NCBI GenBank assembly: GCA_023411375.1
Contig: JAEYOW010000038.1
Span: forward strand, 1 to 64,000
Reading direction: 5' to 3'
DNA length: 64,000 nucleotides
Origin: Bacillota bacterium
GTDB lineage: Bacteria; Bacillota; Clostridia; Christensenellales; Aristaeellaceae
Shown here: positions 61,694 through 64,000 of the stretch, one piece after another
Layout of the letters: every line of letters begins with the position of its first letter
How positions within the stretch are numbered: position 1 is the first letter of the stretch
Notes under the pieces: model-generated
What the model saw: the letters and a program-made list of their open reading frames with translations, nothing else
Told to the model about the DNA's origin: nothing
Database searches by the model: none
Translations under genes and position numbers: made by a program

Positions 61694-63467
61694 GTCGGCT
61701 CACCTCCCATTCCAGCATGAGCACCAGGAAACATAATAACAATATCCAGGGCGTCCATTCGCGCCCGGTTCCCCAAACTGCGCCACCCTGTCCGCCGGCT
61801 TCGCCGGTTGAGGCCGCTAGGGTAAGGGTATCGCTTTCCGCGGCAGGTGGGTGAAGCGCAAACGCGGTTTCGCGAACAGTACCGTCCGCGTACCGCTCCC
61901 TGAGCGTATATAGGCCGATTTCGTCCGTGTCGCCCAGTGCGCCGCCGGACAAGGCCAATTCGCGGCCTGTGGGGGTCAGCACGTCGGCGGATACGGCGCG
62001 GTCGTCCAGCGCGGGCCGTACCGTCTCGCCGCAGCTTGCGCCTTCCACGGCCGCTGAAACGTCTGGCAACAGGTAGGAGAGCAAATTCTGAATCAGCAGG
62101 GGAAAATCCGCCTTTAACGGCAGATTGCTGTCGTGCAGATCGAAGCCGAGCACGGCCGCTCGGCGTCCGCCCTGCCCGCTGACGGATAGCAGCGCGTCCC
62201 CTCCGGTGGTCAGGACAGCCTGCCCGCCGGTAAGCGGATAATAGGAACGCAGCGCAACATCCGAGAGCAGCAGGTTTTCACACAGGGCCTTTGCCGTGGC
62301 CCCGCCGCCCGCGCGCAGGCTTCCGGCCCCCTCAGTTTCAGCGCCCGGTATGATTCCCGCAACCTCGCCTGAAGGCGCGATAGCCAGCACCGCGCCGTAA
62401 CCTGGCAATGTTTCGGGCAGCCAGCCGTCGTAAACGTATAAGTCGTAGCCGTCGGCGCTTTGGGCGTCTCCTGGTATGGCTTTCACCACGGTCAGACCTT
62501 CCCTGAGCGCAAGGGCGCGTTCCAGAAAAATGTTCCCTTCTGTAACCAGCAGCGCCGTCCGTTCCGTTCCCGCCTGATTGACGGCATAGCGCGCGTCGTC
62601 GGCGGCAAGAGCGTCGGGCTGGGCAAAGCGGACCATCACGCGCCTTGCTCCGGACGGCACGGAAAAACGCGCGCTCTGTTTTGCGTCGGCCTCCAGCCGT
62701 ACGGCGCGTACGTCGCACAGCATGCCGTCGGCGTAGCATTCCATCTCCGCGTCTACGGCTGAGCCGTGGTTTTCAATCTGTACAAAGGCGGTTGTTCCGC
62801 TGTCCCGCTCGCTGAGCCGCAGAGATACCAGCGCGCGGTTTTCGGTTCTTTCTCCTACCGCTTGGAGGCGAACGCCCGAATGCTCCGGTTGATAGCTGTC
62901 CGAATAGACGACGATGCCAAGCGAGGGCAGGTCGCGGCGCATGGCGAGAGCCAACGCGAGAGCACCCTCCATGTCGGCCGTCCCATTTTGCGGTTCCAGG
63001 CTTTCAATGGCGCGACGGATAGCCGCGTGATCTGTTGAGCGCGTCACAACCTGCGAAAGGGCGCTGCCCGCCGCAAGCACCGTTACGGCGTCGTCGTCTC
63101 TGAGCCCGTCAAGCAGGCGGTAGGCGTCCGCTTTCGCCTCATCAAGGCGCGATATGCCCGCCGTCTCCGTCCGCATGCTCGCGGAAAGGTCGAAAATCAA
63201 CGCCGTTTCACCCTGGCTTCCGCCGATGGATGCCGGCCGCATCAGCGCGAGGGAGAGAAGTACGACCAACAGCAGCTGAAGCCAGAGCAACAGCTGATTC
63301 TTCAGTTTTTCGATGGGCTTGTTCGCCTCGCTGCGCTCCTCTGTTTTGCGCCAGAGCATCAGGCTTGGCACAGGCACGCGCTTCGCTTTCCTGCGCAGCA
63401 GATAAAGCGCAATCACAGGCAGCAGGCCCAGAAAAGCCCACGCGCCCGCTGGATTTAGCCATTGCAT
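61683..63467 (-). CDS. BatA-like VWA membrane protein
   Basis: A 594-residue protein of BatA/Bat type. It has an N-terminal membrane domain (FLGLLPVIALYLL, then LLLWLQLLLVVLLSLALM) with the linking stretch RVPVPSLMLWRKTEERSEANK. A VWA region begins ETALIFDLSASMRTE with an intact DxSxS (Asp-Leu-Ser-Ala-Ser). A long beta-rich middle follows, and a C-terminal membrane anchor (TPWILLLCFLVLMLEWEVSRR). It overlaps the large VWA gene by 11 bases and follows the DUF58 gene by 21 bases. The ATG follows AAGGAGTTAACG. Confidence 0.88.
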   Translation of the reverse strand: MQWLNPAGAWAFLGLLPVIALYLLRRKAKRVPVPSLMLWRKTEERSEANKPIEKLKNQLLLWLQLLLVVLLSLALMRPASIGGSQGETALIFDLSASMRTETAGISRLDEAKADAYRLLDGLRDDDAVTVLAAGSALSQVVTRSTDHAAIRRAIESLEPQNGTADMEGALALALAMRRDLPSLGIVVYSDSYQPEHSGVRLQAVGERTENRALVSLRLSERDSGTTAFVQIENHGSAVDAEMECYADGMLCDVRAVRLEADAKQSARFSVPSGARRVMVRFAQPDALAADDARYAVNQAGTERTALLVTEGNIFLERALALREGLTVVKAIPGDAQSADGYDLYVYDGWLPETLPGYGAVLAIAPSGEVAGIIPGAETEGAGSLRAGGGATAKALCENLLLSDVALRSYYPLTGGQAVLTTGGDALLSVSGQGGRRAAVLGFDLHDSNLPLKADFPLLIQNLLSYLLPDVSAAVEGASCGETVRPALDDRAVSADVLTPTGRELALSGGALGDTDEIGLYTLRERYADGTVRETAFALHPPAAESDTLTLAASTGEAGGQGGAVWGTGREWTPWILLLCFLVLMLEWEVSRRGA

Positions 63468-63488
63468 GTCGTTAACTCCTTCGCTGTA

Positions 63489-64000
63489 TCAGCTGATAAG
63501 CCCGGTATGGCTGAGCTCACGCAGCATTTGCTCCTCAAAATCAGCCTCCGGGATGGTGAAAGCGTGCGAAATGCCGTTAGAGCGGCAAAAAGCGCGCACC
63601 TCCTCCACATAAGCCTGCGCGGTTTTGCGGTAACGCCTGAGCAGGTCAAAACCGGCATTAAGCGCGAATGCCTGTCCCGTTTCGCTGTCCAAAAGCTCCA
63701 CCGGGCCCTCCAGCGCCGGGTCCCACTCCTCGCGGCTCCAAAGCATGACCACGCCGGTTTCCTGCTTGCGGTATAGGAGGGATTGGAGGGCGCGCTCATA
63801 ACCACCCTCGCAGAGCATATCGCTTATCAGCACGGAAAGCCCGCGCACGGCCGGCAGCGGCAGGCGGGGGAGGTCAAGCAGGGTTTCGCCCTCCGGCTTT
63901 GTGCTCTCCACAAATTCCGCCGCCTCCGGGTAGCAATGCCTGCCGCTGAGCTGCCGGGTATGCCGCTCTTTTCCGCCGGAAAGGGCGAAAAGCGTCAGGC
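63489..64000 (-). CDS. DUF58 protein, C-terminal part cut by the window edge
   Basis: The frame is open to the right edge and 170 residues are visible. It contains LTLFALSGGKERHTRQLSG, then RGLSVLISDMLCEGGYERAL and the ending FEEQMLRELSHTGLIS. This matches the DUF58 family, soluble VWA-like proteins normally encoded between a MoxR ATPase and BatA-like genes. The start and any MoxR gene are off-window. A GTG at 63911 is internal and not the start. Confidence 0.85.
   Translation of the reverse strand, partial: LTLFALSGGKERHTRQLSGRHCYPEAAEFVESTKPEGETLLDLPRLPLPAVRGLSVLISDMLCEGGYERALQSLLYRKQETGVVMLWSREEWDPALEGPVELLDSETGQAFALNAGFDLLRRYRKTAQAYVEEVRAFCRSNGISHAFTIPEADFEEQMLRELSHTGLIS

Noticed and set aside
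1..64000. CRISPR array, prophage or conjugative element
   Set aside because: No regularly spaced direct repeats, phage structural genes or transfer genes are visible. The only mobile DNA is the IS3 fragment at the left edge.

Overview
The window reads as a chromosome segment of a GC-rich, gut- or rumen-type clostridium. The evidence is Firmicutes-style ribosome binding sites (AAGGAGG), YesM/YesN-type two-component regulation, several LplB/YtcP-like sugar importers, an L-box lysine riboswitch, an IS3-family remnant and a tRNA with an encoded CCA. I suspect the Christensenellales/Aristaeellaceae area from the look of the signal peptides and the transporter-rich layout. That is an impression, not a measured placement.

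Bases 1-14,700 hold housekeeping and mixed genes. They start with the end of an IS3-like element, then plsY, a GNAT-Nudix fusion, a YbaK/ProX deacylase and tex. Next comes a three-gene amino-acid ABC importer preceded by a sigma-A promoter, a lysine riboswitch and an intrinsic terminator. After it come gpsA, tRNA-Ala(CGC), a decayed RCC1-repeat gene (lost start, two in-frame stops, one frameshift), a secreted Cys-pair protein, a Cu/Zn superoxide dismutase, a YfcE-type phosphodiesterase and a LysM protein.

Bases 14,800-56,800 are almost entirely carbohydrate catabolism, in four neighbouring loci. Each has its own CUT1 importer (binding protein plus two permeases) and none has its own ATPase. 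(1) AraC regulator, importer, ADP-ribosylglycohydrolase-family enzyme and xylose-isomerase-like TIM barrel. (2) GH2 beta-mannosidase-like enzyme, cupin and iron-dependent alcohol dehydrogenase, then an importer, a YesM/YesN pair, a 677-residue protein of unassigned family (possibly a TIM-barrel glycosidase), another cupin and two tandem aldo/keto reductases. (3) LacI regulator, importer, GH130 phosphorylase, GH38 alpha-mannosidase and GH20 hexosaminidase, a set that fits intracellular processing of N-glycan-derived mannosyl/GlcNAc oligosaccharides. (4) AraC regulator, BadF-type sugar kinase, importer, amidohydrolase-2 enzyme and an argininosuccinate-lyase-like enzyme that is out of place for arginine synthesis. 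A fused MsrA-MsrB and a small conserved basic protein lie between loci 1 and 2.

Bases 56,800-64,000 carry a small putative exported protein, a DUF362/ferredoxin protein whose promoter has a MerR-type 19-bp spacer with an internal dyad, and the 3' part of a DUF58-VWA-VWA membrane cluster (MoxR/Bat-like) that runs off the right edge. Most transcription units end in convincing intrinsic terminators. Several hairpins sit between a binding-protein gene and the next gene, where they may set relative expression.
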